Origin: an uncultured Bacilli bacterium
GTDB taxonomy: Bacteria; Bacillota_I; Bacilli_A; RF39; UBA660
NCBI GenBank assembly: GCA_947624515.1
Contig: CANQKN010000006.1
Coordinates: forward strand, 1 to 35,033
DNA length: 35,033 nucleotides
Direction: 5' to 3'
Shown one piece after another: positions 16,097 through 24,646 of the stretch; position 1 is the stretch's first letter, and the number at the start of each line of letters is the position of its first letter. The notes under the pieces are model-generated. The model was not told where the DNA came from. It ran no database searches and saw only the letters and a program-made list of their open reading frames with translations. The translations under genes were made by a program, and so were the position numbers.

Positions 16097-16945
16097 ATGA
16101 AACTATTAGATAAGCTAAAAAATACTTTTTTTGAAGAAGAATATGTTGAAGTAGATGAACCAGAAGTAAAACCTCAACCGGTTGCTAAAAAAGTAGAACC
16201 TAAAGAGACTAAAAAACCTCCTGTTGTGGAAGAAATAACAGAAACGAAAGAAGAATTACCTCCTGAACCTATTGAGAAAAAAGATAATAAAATTTCTTAC
16301 TTTGAAGAAGAAGATTTTATTGAAATGGATTTAAATCAAGAAACAAAAGAAGAACCAAAAAAGATATATGGGGAAAGTAAAGATTCACTATATCAATCTA
16401 TTAATTATAGTGATACAAATCATAAACCATATAGTAATCCTACTCGTGAAGGATTTAAGCCAACTCCTATTATTTCTCCTATTTATGGTATTTTAGATAA
16501 AAATTATAAGAAAGATGAAGTAATTGATAAAAAAGATAAAATGGCTACTCATAGTAGTTATGTATCCAAAAAAAATGCCGATTTAGATTCTATTCGTATG
16601 AAGGCTTTTGGTGGATTAGAACCATTAGAAGGAATCCATTCATCAACTGCTTCTTCTGAAGAGGATATAGCGGATGATAATGTACTTTATGACATGACAA
16701 ATGATAATTCTACTCCTGTTGTTGATAAGGTAACCATTGCAGATGCAGAAGAATACTTTGAAGATTTAGGATTAGAATATAATATTGATTATAAAGATAA
16801 TCGCTATGAAAAAGCTACTGGTAGAAGAACTAGTGTAGCACCATCTACTAATGATACTGATTCTAATGAAGAAACTGAAGAAGCTGATTTAAACAATAAT
16901 TTATTTGATATTATTGATTCTATGTATGAGGATGGTGAAGAGTAA
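16097..16945 (+). CDS. Acidic, largely disordered protein of unknown function
   Basis: Not recognised. About 282 residues when started at 16097 (MKLLDKLKNTFFEEE), chosen because GTGAGG lies at a normal distance; the in-frame ATG at 16088 is only one base from it. The sequence is low-complexity, rich in Glu, Lys, Pro and Asp (residues 15-75), with one conserved-looking island, FKPTPIISPIYGILDKNYKK (about 113-132), and an acidic C-terminus. The short N-terminal amphipathic helix (LLDKLKNTFF) could touch the membrane. No membrane span is present, so it is probably cytoplasmic. Its stop overlaps the next start by one base (TAATG), so translation is coupled with the membrane protein that follows; an envelope or division scaffold role is possible but unproven. 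Confidence 0.75.
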   Translation: MKLLDKLKNTFFEEEYVEVDEPEVKPQPVAKKVEPKETKKPPVVEEITETKEELPPEPIEKKDNKISYFEEEDFIEMDLNQETKEEPKKIYGESKDSLYQSINYSDTNHKPYSNPTREGFKPTPIISPIYGILDKNYKKDEVIDKKDKMATHSSYVSKKNADLDSIRMKAFGGLEPLEGIHSSTASSEEDIADDNVLYDMTNDNSTPVVDKVTIADAEEYFEDLGLEYNIDYKDNRYEKATGRRTSVAPSTNDTDSNEETEEADLNNNLFDIIDSMYEDGEE

Positions 16946-17238
16946 TGGAAGAAATATTACATTATTTTCCTATTATTTTATACTTATTAGGTACTTTTTT
17001 GTTAGTCATTATGATTATTTTAGGATTTAAATTAATTCGTATGATTGATAAAACGAATGCTATTTTAGATAATGCATATAATAAAATAGAAAGTTTAAAT
17101 GGAATATTTAAAGTTATTGATTCTTTTACAAATGTAATGTCTTCTATTAATGATCGTGTTATCCATAATATTACTAATATTATGAATAAATTTTTGAATA
17201 ATAAAAAAAGAAAGAAGGAAATTGAAGAAGATGAGTAA
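16945..17238 (+). CDS. DUF948-like small membrane protein (YtxG type)
   Basis: 97 residues with one N-terminal membrane segment (about 8-32, YFPIILYLLGTFLLVIMIILGFKLI), then a helical, probably coiled cytoplasmic part (DKTNAILDNAYNKIESLNGIFKVIDSFTNVMSSI) and a basic/acidic tail. This matches the layout of DUF948/YtxG proteins, which in Bacillus lie next to ytxH, as here. The start overlaps the preceding stop by one base and its end overlaps the YtxH gene by 8 bases. The exact role of this family is unclear; a stress/envelope link is inferred from neighbours. Confidence 0.7.
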   Translation: MEEILHYFPIILYLLGTFLLVIMIILGFKLIRMIDKTNAILDNAYNKIESLNGIFKVIDSFTNVMSSINDRVIHNITNIMNKFLNNKKRKKEIEEDE

Positions 17239-17668
17239 AAAAGAAGAAACTGTAAAAAACAAAAAGAAAGGAACTGCAGGTAAATTTATACTTGGAGCTT
17301 TAATTGGTGCTGGTTTAGGAGTATTATTTGCTCCAAAATCTGGTAATGAAACTAGAAAAGAATTGAAAAATAAATTCTCTAATTTATTGGATAAAGCAAA
17401 ATCTATTGATGTAGAAGAAGTTCGTAATCACATTTCCGATAAAGTAGAAGAGATTAAACAGGAATTAAGTGATTTAGATAAAGAAAAGGTATTAAAAATT
17501 GCGAAACAAAAAGGAAATGATATTAAGGATAAATGTGAAGATTTAGTAGAGTTTGCTAAGAAAAAGGGTACTCCTATCTTAGAAAATGCTGCTAATGAAG
17601 TAAGAGAAAAAGCTATTGAAGTGATTAAAGATATACTTAATCGCTTAGAAGAAACGGATAAAAAGTAG
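17231..17668 (+). CDS. YtxH-like general stress/envelope protein
   Basis: About 145 residues from the ATG at 17231 (MSKKEETVKNKKKG); a TTG 9 bases upstream is in frame but lies too close to the GAAGGA ribosome site. The diagnostic YtxH segment is GKFILGALIGAGLGVLFAPKSGNETR (about 17-42): a glycine-rich membrane helix followed by APKSGxETR. The rest is charged alpha-helix with regular spacing (ISDKVEEIKQELSDLDKEKV), probably a cytoplasmic coiled coil. It is the last gene of the lipoprotein cluster and stops just before a strong bidirectional terminator. Confidence 0.85.
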   Translation: MSKKEETVKNKKKGTAGKFILGALIGAGLGVLFAPKSGNETRKELKNKFSNLLDKAKSIDVEEVRNHISDKVEEIKQELSDLDKEKVLKIAKQKGNDIKDKCEDLVEFAKKKGTPILENAANEVREKAIEVIKDILNRLEETDKK

Positions 17669-17672
17669 TACT

Positions 17673-17704
17673 AAAAAACTAATTCATAAGTGAATTAGTT
17701 TTTT
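17673..17704. terminator. Bidirectional terminator between ytxH-like gene and lemA
   Basis: A perfect 14-bp stem, AAAAAACTAATTCA (17673-17686) with TGAATTAGTTTTTT (17691-17704), loop TAAG. The lemA stop codon (17703-17705) overlaps the right arm. Confidence 0.9.
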
Positions 17705-18245
17705 AGTTTTCTTTTAAAATTTCTAAAGTTTCGATTTTTTCTTCTTTAAAGAATTCTTCCTTCTTATAATGAAAAAGGATAGCTACTAAATTGGAAGGAA
17801 AACACTTTACTATGTTATTATACATAACGATATTATCATTATAATATTTTTTAGCAGCATTTAAATCATTATCAATTTCTATTAAATCTTCATTTATATT
17901 TTTTAAAGAACTATTTTGTGCTAATTTTTTATCAAGATCTAAAAGTGCATAATATTCTCTTAAAGCAATAGTAAGTTCTCTATTTAAATCAAAACGATTA
18001 AATTTTTGATTTTTTATTTTAATTAAATTATCTAGTAATTCTTCTTCTTTATATTTTTTGTTACTATCTTTAATAATCGTAATACACCTATCTAATAGAT
18101 TTAATTTTTTTTCAAATAAAATATCAATATTATTTAGTGCTTCACTTATTTTTATATGTAGTAATTGAAATTTATTATAATAATTTACTTCTAATATGAT
18201 AAATAACATTACTAAAGTAACTATACCCACTATTATATAATACAT
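17703..18245 (-). CDS. lemA: LemA family membrane protein
   Basis: 180 residues. One N-terminal membrane segment (MYYIIVGIVTLVMLFIILEV, 1-20) is followed by a helical bundle. LemA hallmarks are SEALNNIDILFEKKLNLLDRCITII (about 34-58) and, near the C-terminus, AAKKYYNDNIVMYNNIVKCFPSNLVAILFHYKKEEFF (about 133-169), matching the family's YN..V..YN..I..FPSN..A..F.....F pattern. Expected topology is N-terminus out, helical domain inside. Function is not firmly known; in Bacteria it is often near envelope protease genes. AGGTGAT precedes the start. It follows gerQ after an 85-base gap that includes a terminator, so it may also have its own promoter. Confidence 0.88.
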   Translation of the reverse strand: MYYIIVGIVTLVMLFIILEVNYYNKFQLLHIKISEALNNIDILFEKKLNLLDRCITIIKDSNKKYKEEELLDNLIKIKNQKFNRFDLNRELTIALREYYALLDLDKKLAQNSSLKNINEDLIEIDNDLNAAKKYYNDNIVMYNNIVKCFPSNLVAILFHYKKEEFFKEEKIETLEILKEN

Positions 18246-18310
18246 ATGATCACCTATCTTATCTACTATTTTAACATTCTTTTTTTTTTTAGTAAATAAA
18301 ATATCTCAAT

Positions 18311-18346
18311 TCATAAAAAAAAGAAAATTTCTAATAAGAAATTTCT
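18311..18346 (-). terminator. Intrinsic terminator at the end of gerQ
   Basis: On the reverse strand AAGAAATTTC pairs with GAAATTTTCTT with one bulge, followed by eight Ts. The gerQ stop codon (18331-18333) is in the hairpin loop region. Confidence 0.65.
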
Positions 18347-18696
18347 TCATCGAATGTTGCAAAGTTAATATATACGAGCCATAATAAAATAATTTGTCCA
18401 TTCTCATCTTTTAATAATAGGTAATCTCTACCACCTGCTAAGATTGTACCAGTAAAAGCACGATCTCTCCATTCTATAGAATCAGGATATGATAGATAGA
18501 CGGTAACTTTTTTTCCATGATTTAAGGTAAATAAATTTTCTGCATATTGTGGATCTGCATTACTATTAGGATTGGTAGTTGTTCCTGTATTATTAGGACT
18601 TACATATCCAGGTATATTCATATAGGGAGGAAAAGTACTTTGATTAGGAATATAAGAAGGATTTCCTGTTCCTGTACTTGTGTAATTCTGATTCAT
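18331..18696 (-). CDS. gerQ: GerQ-like spore coat protein
   Basis: GerQ is an inner spore-coat protein needed for CwlJ-dependent germination in Bacillus. The 121-residue protein has a Pro/Asn/Thr-rich, flexible N-terminus (1-47) and the conserved GerQ domain at 48-121: YAENLFTLNHGKKVTVYLSY, AFTGTILAGGRDYLLLKD, then WLVYINFATFDEEISY. The end VY..F.TFDEEI.Y is very characteristic. The first lysine is at position 62, so the N-terminal lysines that Bacillus GerQ uses for transglutaminase crosslinking are missing. AAGGAGATATTT precedes the ATG at 18696. It lies 57 bases behind the class A PBP gene on the same strand, with no terminator seen between. Confidence 0.85.
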   Translation of the reverse strand: MNQNYTSTGTGNPSYIPNQSTFPPYMNIPGYVSPNNTGTTTNPNSNADPQYAENLFTLNHGKKVTVYLSYPDSIEWRDRAFTGTILAGGRDYLLLKDENGQIILLWLVYINFATFDEEISY

Positions 18697-18753
18697 AAAT
18701 ATCTCCTTTCTTCTAAGTAAATTTATGCAATAAGAAAAGAGATTATGAAAGTA

Positions 18754-20733
18754 CTAATTATTTTCCATAAATTCATCAAAAACAGGATCTGTATCCATAG
18801 GTTCTGTACCTCTTACATAATACATAATTCTGCGATTATTATCTTTTTCAGTAACTGGTTTTCCAGTAATAGGATTTACAAGTACTCCTACAACATTACT
18901 AGGTTGTTTGTACCAACTATCTTCATGACCTTCTAAATATCCTTCAATGGCATCTACCCAAATATTTCGTGAATATTTATAATCACTGGATGATAGGAAA
19001 GTATTATCATCATATCCAACCCATACTGCTGTAACAATTTCACCATTATAACCAATGGACCAATGATCTGTATCGGTAGTTCCACTTTTTAATGCAATTT
19101 TATGTTTAATTTTCGGTGCAATTCCAATAGCAGTTGGATAATTATAATCAATAAAACTTGAGTCATAAGTAGCTGTTAATAAATCACTTAAAATAAAAGT
19201 TAAACTCTTATTTAAAATTACTTCTTCTTTATACTTTTTCTCATATAGAACATTTCCTCTTAAATCTTCTACTTTGGAAATTAAATGACCTTCTACTTTG
19301 TATCCTTCGTTTGCAAAAGAAGAGTATGCTTGTGCCATTTCAATAATGTTAATACTAGCAGTACCAAGTGGAAGAGAAGGAACTTCTTCTAATTTAGCTG
19401 TGATTCCTAATCTTCTTGAGATATCTACTAGTGCATCTTCTCCTAAAAACATATGTGTTTTAACAGCATAAATATTATCTGAATATGAGATAGCAGTAGC
19501 AAGGGAAATTGGTTTATTTCCATACTGACCTCCATAGTTTTGGGGAGAATAAGTTTTATGATTGGAAAAAGTAAAAGTAGTTTCTTGACTTGTAAATGTA
19601 GTACTGGCTGTAAAACCATTTTCTAAAGCAGCATAGTAGAGAAGTGGTTTCATTGTAGAACCAACTTGTCTTTCTGATTGATAAGCACGATTATATTGAC
19701 TAACACTATAATCTCTTCCACCAACTAAAGCAATAATTTTTCCTGTTTTAGGATCCATCATTACACTAGCAACTTGGAGATTTTTTTCTGTATTTAAATT
19801 ATTTTTCACACTATCTTCTAGTATCTTTTGAGCATTCATATCTAAATTTGTATAAATACGAATTCCTCCTGTTTCTAAATAAGAATCTGGTATTTGATCT
19901 AGTGATTTTAATTCCCTCATGACAGCATCTTGATAATACATAATTGTAGATAAATCCTGAAAATTTTTTTCTCCAACTAAATGTAGTTCTTCATTTACGG
20001 CTTGATTATATTCTTCTTCGGTAATCTTTTTATTTTGATAAAGACTATACAAAACATTAACTTGTCTTTTTTTGGCAAGATCAAAATTGACTAAGGGTGA
20101 ATAATTAGCTGGAGATTTGGGTATTCCTACTAACATAGAAGCTTCTGCTAATGTTAAATCACTAGCATCTTTATCAAAATAAAATTGACTTGCATTTTGA
20201 ACACCATACATTCCATGTCCATAATTAATCGTATTTAAGTATCCTTCTAAGATTTCATCTTTGTTGTAACCTACTTCTAGTTTTAAAGTAAGCCACATTT
20301 CATTTAATTTTCTCTCCCAAGTTTTATCAAAGTCTAAAAATAGATTTTTTGCATACTGCTGTGTGATCGTAGATGCACCTTCTTTGGTAGTACCAGAAGT
20401 AATGTTGACATACATTGCTTTCACAATTCTTAACAAATCAAATCCAAAATGTTTATAAAAATGTTGATCTTCAGTATTGATAGTAGCCATAATTAAATCA
20501 TCAGACATATGATCCAAAGATACCCATTCTTGAGAACCACTTCCTTGAAAGAAAAGTTCGTTATTTCCATCATACATTAAAAAAGCATTAGCAGATTTAA
20601 TTTCTAATTTAGGAGACATTTTAATGTATAAAATAGTACCTGCAACAACCACAACAGAAAGTGTTAGAAAAATCGTTATTATCTTTAAAATAAGTTTTAA
20701 TTTTTTAGTAGTCTTTTTCTTCATCTTTTTCAT
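18754..20733 (-). CDS. ponA: Class A penicillin-binding protein (transglycosylase/transpeptidase)
   Basis: Polymerises and crosslinks peptidoglycan outside the membrane. Started at 20733 (MKKMKKKTTKK), it has 659 residues. The GGAGG ribosome site lies between an in-frame upstream ATG (20745) and this one, favouring 20733. A membrane anchor spans about 15-37. Glycosyltransferase motifs: EDQHFYKHFG (88-97), GASTITQQYAKN (119-130) and KDEILEGYLNTINYG (about 158-172). Transpeptidase motifs: STMK (359-362) with the catalytic Ser, SDN (418-420) and KSGT (549-552). The C-terminus is short, ending after PITGKPVTEKDNN, without PASTA repeats. The operon may continue into gerQ. Confidence 0.95.
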   Translation of the reverse strand: MKKMKKKTTKKLKLILKIITIFLTLSVVVVAGTILYIKMSPKLEIKSANAFLMYDGNNELFFQGSGSQEWVSLDHMSDDLIMATINTEDQHFYKHFGFDLLRIVKAMYVNITSGTTKEGASTITQQYAKNLFLDFDKTWERKLNEMWLTLKLEVGYNKDEILEGYLNTINYGHGMYGVQNASQFYFDKDASDLTLAEASMLVGIPKSPANYSPLVNFDLAKKRQVNVLYSLYQNKKITEEEYNQAVNEELHLVGEKNFQDLSTIMYYQDAVMRELKSLDQIPDSYLETGGIRIYTNLDMNAQKILEDSVKNNLNTEKNLQVASVMMDPKTGKIIALVGGRDYSVSQYNRAYQSERQVGSTMKPLLYYAALENGFTASTTFTSQETTFTFSNHKTYSPQNYGGQYGNKPISLATAISYSDNIYAVKTHMFLGEDALVDISRRLGITAKLEEVPSLPLGTASINIIEMAQAYSSFANEGYKVEGHLISKVEDLRGNVLYEKKYKEEVILNKSLTFILSDLLTATYDSSFIDYNYPTAIGIAPKIKHKIALKSGTTDTDHWSIGYNGEIVTAVWVGYDDNTFLSSSDYKYSRNIWVDAIEGYLEGHEDSWYKQPSNVVGVLVNPITGKPVTEKDNNRRIMYYVRGTEPMDTDPVFDEFMENN

Positions 20734-20855
20734 GGTATCCTCCATACTTCTAATTTTAGTATGAAAAAAAATAGAAAAAGTATGTAAGCACAATAAAAAA
20801 ATTGATTTTAAAAATAATTTTCTTTTTTAACTTAACAATAAATAAAAATTTTAAG

Positions 20856-20883
20856 TTGCATTTATACAATCTTATGTTATAAT
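20856..20883 (+). promoter_or_regulatory. Promoter of the ywiB-argS operon
   Basis: TTGCAT (20856-20861), 16-base spacer, TATAAT (20878-20883), with TGT before it (extended -10). Confidence 0.75.
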
Positions 20884-20905
20884 CTGTCTTAGAAATTCAA
20901 ATGGG

Positions 20906-21277
20906 ATGGGTAGGATGAAAAAACAAAAAATACATATTACTTTAAGGACCAATGATATGAATGAAGAATATAATCTATTAGGAGAATATGATCAAGAACA
21001 TAAAATTCTTTGTTATCAGGAGAAAAGAAATTTGGTAACGATCGTAAAAATAGATTTACAGAATCAATGTTTATCACGAGAAAATAAAGATTATATACTT
21101 ACTTATCAATTTCATGAAAAAAAAGTAACCTCTAATCTATTTCATTTAAAAGAATTTAATCAGAACATGATGATAAAAATTAAAACCGAAAAGTTTCAAG
21201 TAACTACCAATAAATTAGAAATTAGATATACTTTATTAGATAGTAAAGAGAATATTGATTATCAAATAGAATTTTAG
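20906..21277 (+). CDS. ywiB: DUF1934 (YwiB-like) protein
   Basis: 123 residues, rich in beta strands (KIHITLRTND, LVTIVKIDLQ, DYILTYQFHEKKVTSN, NKLEIRYTLLDSKENIDYQIEF), the small calycin-like barrel pattern of DUF1934. Position immediately before argS, with rpoE after it, repeats the Bacillus ywiB-argS-rpoE order, which is the main support for the name. No function is established for the family. Two starts are possible: ATG 20906 (MGRMKKQ) or ATG 20915 (MKKQKIHIT); neither has a standard ribosome site, because GGGTAGG abuts the second ATG, and the transcript leader is only about 15-25 bases. argS starts 9 bases after the stop. Confidence 0.7.
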   Translation: MGRMKKQKIHITLRTNDMNEEYNLLGEYDQEHKILCYQEKRNLVTIVKIDLQNQCLSRENKDYILTYQFHEKKVTSNLFHLKEFNQNMMIKIKTEKFQVTTNKLEIRYTLLDSKENIDYQIEF

Positions 21278-21286
21278 GAGGAAATC

Positions 21287-23029
21287 ATGAGTATTATCAA
21301 GAATGTAGAAAATAAAATCAAAAACCATATTATTGATGCCGGATATCAAGTAGATCACGTTATATTAGAACCTTCTAGTAGAAAAGATTTGGGTGAATAT
21401 CAAATTAATAGTGCTTTTCAATTAGGAAAAGAGAATCACTGTAATCCAAGAGAAGTAGCTGAAAAAATAGTAATAGAATTAGAAAAAGATTCCATATTTC
21501 AAAATATCAATATTGCTGGTGCTGGTTTTATTAATTTAAGTTTCTGTAATCAATTTTACTTGGATTCTATGAATCAAATGTTAGAAAATATCGAAAATAA
21601 TATTGATAAGCAGGAAAGTAAAAAGATCTTTATGGATTATGGTGGAGCTAATATTGCGAAAACATTACATGTAGGGCATCTTCGTAGTGCTGATATTGGA
21701 GAAGCTTTAAAAAGATTAACTAAATTATTAGGTCATGAAGTAATTAGTGATGTTCATTTTGGAGATATTGGTCGTCAATCAGGTATGGTTATTTATGAGA
21801 TGAAAGAACGTTATCCTCATCTAAATTATTTCCATGATCCTGTAGTAGGGGAATATGATGAACTTCCTATCACTGTAGAAGACTTACAAGAGATTTATCC
21901 TATTGCTTCCGAAAAAGCCAAAAATAATGAAGAAGTTATGGAAGAAGTAAGAAATATTGCGATGGATATTGAAGAAGGATATCCGAATTATACGGTGTTG
22001 TGGAATAAGATAAAAGAACTTTCTATAAAAGATATTAGAAGTATCTATGATCGATTAAATACGACTTTTGATTTATATGAAGGAGAAAGCGATTGTTATC
22101 CATATATTCCAGAAGTAGTAAAAATCTTAAAAGAAAAGAATCTGATTCGTGAAAGTGAAGGCGCTATGGTTGTTGATGTAAAAGAAGAAACAGATACAGA
22201 ACCAATGCCACCACTTGTTGTTTTGAAAGGAAATGGTGGGACTGTTTATCAAACCAGGGAACTAGCCACTATTCTTTCTAGAGAAAAAAGATTTTCTCCT
22301 GATGAAATTTGGTATTTTGCTGATAATCGACAAGAATTATATTTTAAACAAGTCTTTCGAGTAGCTAAGAAGGCAGAATTAGTTTCACCTCAAACAGAAT
22401 TAAAATTCTTTGGCTTTGGAACCATGAATGGTAGTGATGGAAAGCCTTTTAAAACACGTGCTGGTGGAGTTATGAATTTAATAGATTTAATGGAAATGGT
22501 TAAAAACATTACAGCTAGTAAAATTAATATGGATTTAGTAAAAGAAACCGATAAAGATCAAACAGCTGAAAAAATCTCAATTGCTGCTTTAAAATATGCT
22601 GATTTTCTTCCTTATCGTAGTAAAGATTTTATTTTTGATATCAATAAATTTGCGGATTTAGAAGGAAAAACAGGACCTTATTTACTTTATTCTACAGTTC
22701 GTATAGGATCTTTACTAGAAAAAGCCAATCAAGACATCAGTAATTTAACTATGAAAAAAATATCAGAGGTAGAGAAAGAAACTGTTCGTACTTTATTAGA
22801 ATTGCCAACTGTTTTAAATAATGCTTTTGAATCAAAATCACTAAATGAAATTGCAGACTATTTATATCGTTTAACTAGTAATTATAATAAATTTTATGCA
22901 GAAAATCATATTCTAACCTGTGAAGATGAAGATTTAAAAGAGTCTTGGTTAGCATTATCTAAACTAGTTCGTACTACCAATTTACTTCTTTTAGATACTT
23001 TAGCAATAGAAGTTCCAGAAAAAATGTAA
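21287..23029 (+). CDS. argS: Arginyl-tRNA synthetase
   Basis: Charges tRNA-Arg. The 580 residues match bacterial ArgRS length. An N-terminal add-1 domain (to about 110) recognises the tRNA elbow; the class I HIGH motif is HVGH at 128-131 within GGANIAKTLHVGHLRSADIG. The KMSK loop is replaced by the glycine-rich stretch MNGSDGKPFKTRAGGV, as is usual for ArgRS. The C-terminal DALR anticodon domain ends at VRTTNLLLLDTLAIEVPEKM. AGGAGGAAATC precedes the ATG. It is cotranscribed with the YwiB-like gene, and a separate promoter lies between it and rpoE. Confidence 0.97.
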   Translation: MSIIKNVENKIKNHIIDAGYQVDHVILEPSSRKDLGEYQINSAFQLGKENHCNPREVAEKIVIELEKDSIFQNINIAGAGFINLSFCNQFYLDSMNQMLENIENNIDKQESKKIFMDYGGANIAKTLHVGHLRSADIGEALKRLTKLLGHEVISDVHFGDIGRQSGMVIYEMKERYPHLNYFHDPVVGEYDELPITVEDLQEIYPIASEKAKNNEEVMEEVRNIAMDIEEGYPNYTVLWNKIKELSIKDIRSIYDRLNTTFDLYEGESDCYPYIPEVVKILKEKNLIRESEGAMVVDVKEETDTEPMPPLVVLKGNGGTVYQTRELATILSREKRFSPDEIWYFADNRQELYFKQVFRVAKKAELVSPQTELKFFGFGTMNGSDGKPFKTRAGGVMNLIDLMEMVKNITASKINMDLVKETDKDQTAEKISIAALKYADFLPYRSKDFIFDINKFADLEGKTGPYLLYSTVRIGSLLEKANQDISNLTMKKISEVEKETVRTLLELPTVLNNAFESKSLNEIADYLYRLTSNYNKFYAENHILTCEDEDLKESWLALSKLVRTTNLLLLDTLAIEVPEKM

Positions 23030-23035
23030 AATATA

Positions 23036-23064
23036 TTGCATTTTGTATAGAATAATGATATAAG
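23036..23064 (+). promoter_or_regulatory. Promoter of rpoE
   Basis: TTGCAT (23036-23041), 17-base spacer, TATAAG (23059-23064), preceded by TGA as an extended -10. Confidence 0.7.
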
Positions 23065-23116
23065 TTTAAATGATAAAAGCGAAAAAATGAAATTTAAATA
23101 TATAGGAGGAAATATC

Positions 23117-23551
23117 ATGAGTATTAAAAGCATGAAGAAAGAAGATTTAGAGTTATTATCTAATAAAGATATAACGAATTTATTACTAGAGGAAAAGGGA
23201 AGACAAAAAACTCCTGATTTGTTTAAAAAAATTATTAAGTTATTAGATTTGCCAGAATCAACTTTTGATAATAAAATAGGAGATTATTATACATCACTTA
23301 CTACTGATAAAAGATTTATTTTATTAGAAGATGGTACTTGGGATTTAAGAAATAGACATACTTCAGATAAAGTAATTAAAATTGATGAAGAAGATGAGGA
23401 AGAAGATTTAGAAGAAATGGAAGAAGAGGAAGAAGAGGAAGAAAACGACTATGATTCTATCGATAGTGACGATGATGATATTGACGATAGCGATGATGAT
23501 TTAAAAGATTTAGTTGTTTTAGATGAAGATGAGATTGAAGAGACAGAGTAG
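23117..23551 (+). CDS. rpoE: RNA polymerase delta subunit
   Basis: Gram-positive RNA polymerase accessory subunit that limits non-specific promoter binding and aids recycling. Started at 23117 (MSIKSMKKEDLELLS) after a textbook AGGAGG; an in-frame ATG at 23087 has no ribosome site. 144 residues: the N-terminal HARE-HTH winged-helix domain (about 5-85, with LLLEEKGRQKTPDLFKKI and FILLEDGTWDLRNRH), then an unbroken acidic tail (90-144) of Glu and Asp, the defining mark of delta. The order argS-rpoE agrees with Bacillus. It has its own promoter. Confidence 0.92.
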   Translation: MSIKSMKKEDLELLSNKDITNLLLEEKGRQKTPDLFKKIIKLLDLPESTFDNKIGDYYTSLTTDKRFILLEDGTWDLRNRHTSDKVIKIDEEDEEEDLEEMEEEEEEEENDYDSIDSDDDDIDDSDDDLKDLVVLDEDEIEETE

Positions 23552-23608
23552 TTCTCTTTTTCTTTGGGAAAAGAAAAAAGAATGGTATAATAATTTTGGT
23601 GAAGAAAT

Positions 23609-24592
23609 ATGAATTTGATAGAGATATTAAAAGTGAAAGCAAAAAAAGAGAAAAAGAGAATTGTTCTTCCGGAAACTATGGATGAAAGAGTATTAGAAGC
23701 AGCCGAACAAATTATAAAAGAAGATTTGGCAGAGATTATTCTAATTGGGGAAGAAGACATTTTCATCAATCATGAAACTTTAAAAAAGGCAACTGTAATC
23801 AATCCGAAAACCAGTAATCTAACTAATATTTATATAGATAAAATGGTAGAATTAAGAAAAGAAAAAGGATTAACGAAAGAAGAAGCTAGGAGACTATTAT
23901 TAGAAGATTATATGTATTTTTCTTGTATGCTAGTTTTAGATCACAAAGCGGATGGAATTGTAAGTGGTGCATGTCATTCCAGTGCCGATACTTTAAGACC
24001 TGCCTTACAACTGATTAAAACTAAGTTAGATACAAAACTAGTATCCTCTTTTTTTCTGATGTTAGTTCCTAACTGCTCCTATGGAGAAGAGGGTACTTTC
24101 CTATTTGCAGATTGTGGCTTAATTCAAGACCCAACTAGTGAAGAATTAGCTGAAATTGCTTTAGCTAGTAATGAGACTTTCCGAGAATTAATCGAAAAAA
24201 CACCATATATTGCGATGCTTTCACACTCTACTAAAGGAAGTGCTCATCATAAAGAAGTCGAAAAAGTAATCGAAGCTACTAAATTAGTAAAGGCAACTAA
24301 TTCACAAGTTCATATTGATGGAGAGCTACAACTAGATGCTGCTATTATTCCCGAAATAGCCGCAATGAAAGCACCAAATAGTGAAGTAGCAGGAAAAGCT
24401 AATGTTTTAATTTTTCCTAATTTAGATAGTGGTAACATTGGTTATAAATTAGTAGAAAGATTGGCTCATGCAAAAGCATATGGACCTTTAACACAAGGAA
24501 TGAAATATCCCGTTAACGATTTATCAAGGGGATGTAGTGTTGATGATATTGTTGGAGTTATCGTAATTACGGCTGTACAAGCGCAAAAATAA
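23609..24592 (+). CDS. pta: Phosphate acetyltransferase
   Basis: Interconverts acetyl-CoA and acetyl phosphate, part of the acetate/ATP-yielding branch of fermentation. At 327 residues it is the short, single-domain Pta of Firmicutes. Markers are RIVLPETMDERVLEAAEQI (near 18-36), the DHKADGIVSGACHSSADTLRPALQ segment (about 111-134) and the C-terminal PNLDSGNIGYKLVERLAHAKAYGPLTQGM (substrate-binding part). GGTGAAG precedes the ATG. A candidate promoter with TATAAT at 23586-23591 and TTGGGA 16 bases earlier lies between rpoE and pta. No acetate kinase gene follows here. Confidence 0.95.
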   Translation: MNLIEILKVKAKKEKKRIVLPETMDERVLEAAEQIIKEDLAEIILIGEEDIFINHETLKKATVINPKTSNLTNIYIDKMVELRKEKGLTKEEARRLLLEDYMYFSCMLVLDHKADGIVSGACHSSADTLRPALQLIKTKLDTKLVSSFFLMLVPNCSYGEEGTFLFADCGLIQDPTSEELAEIALASNETFRELIEKTPYIAMLSHSTKGSAHHKEVEKVIEATKLVKATNSQVHIDGELQLDAAIIPEIAAMKAPNSEVAGKANVLIFPNLDSGNIGYKLVERLAHAKAYGPLTQGMKYPVNDLSRGCSVDDIVGVIVITAVQAQK

Positions 24593-24611
24593 GTACAAAT
24601 CAAAAAAACTA

Positions 24612-24620
24612 TGTTATAAT
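24612..24620 (+). promoter_or_regulatory. Extended -10 promoter of the prfA cluster
   Basis: TGTTATAAT, 26 bases before the start of the next gene; no clear -35. Confidence 0.55.
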
Positions 24621-24646
24621 AAAAACCATCAAAAGAGGTGAAATAA

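Noticed and set aside
23449-23769. Serine-rich reverse-strand reading frames opposite rpoE/pta
   Set aside because: They mirror the Glu/Asp repeats of the delta subunit and have no start signals.
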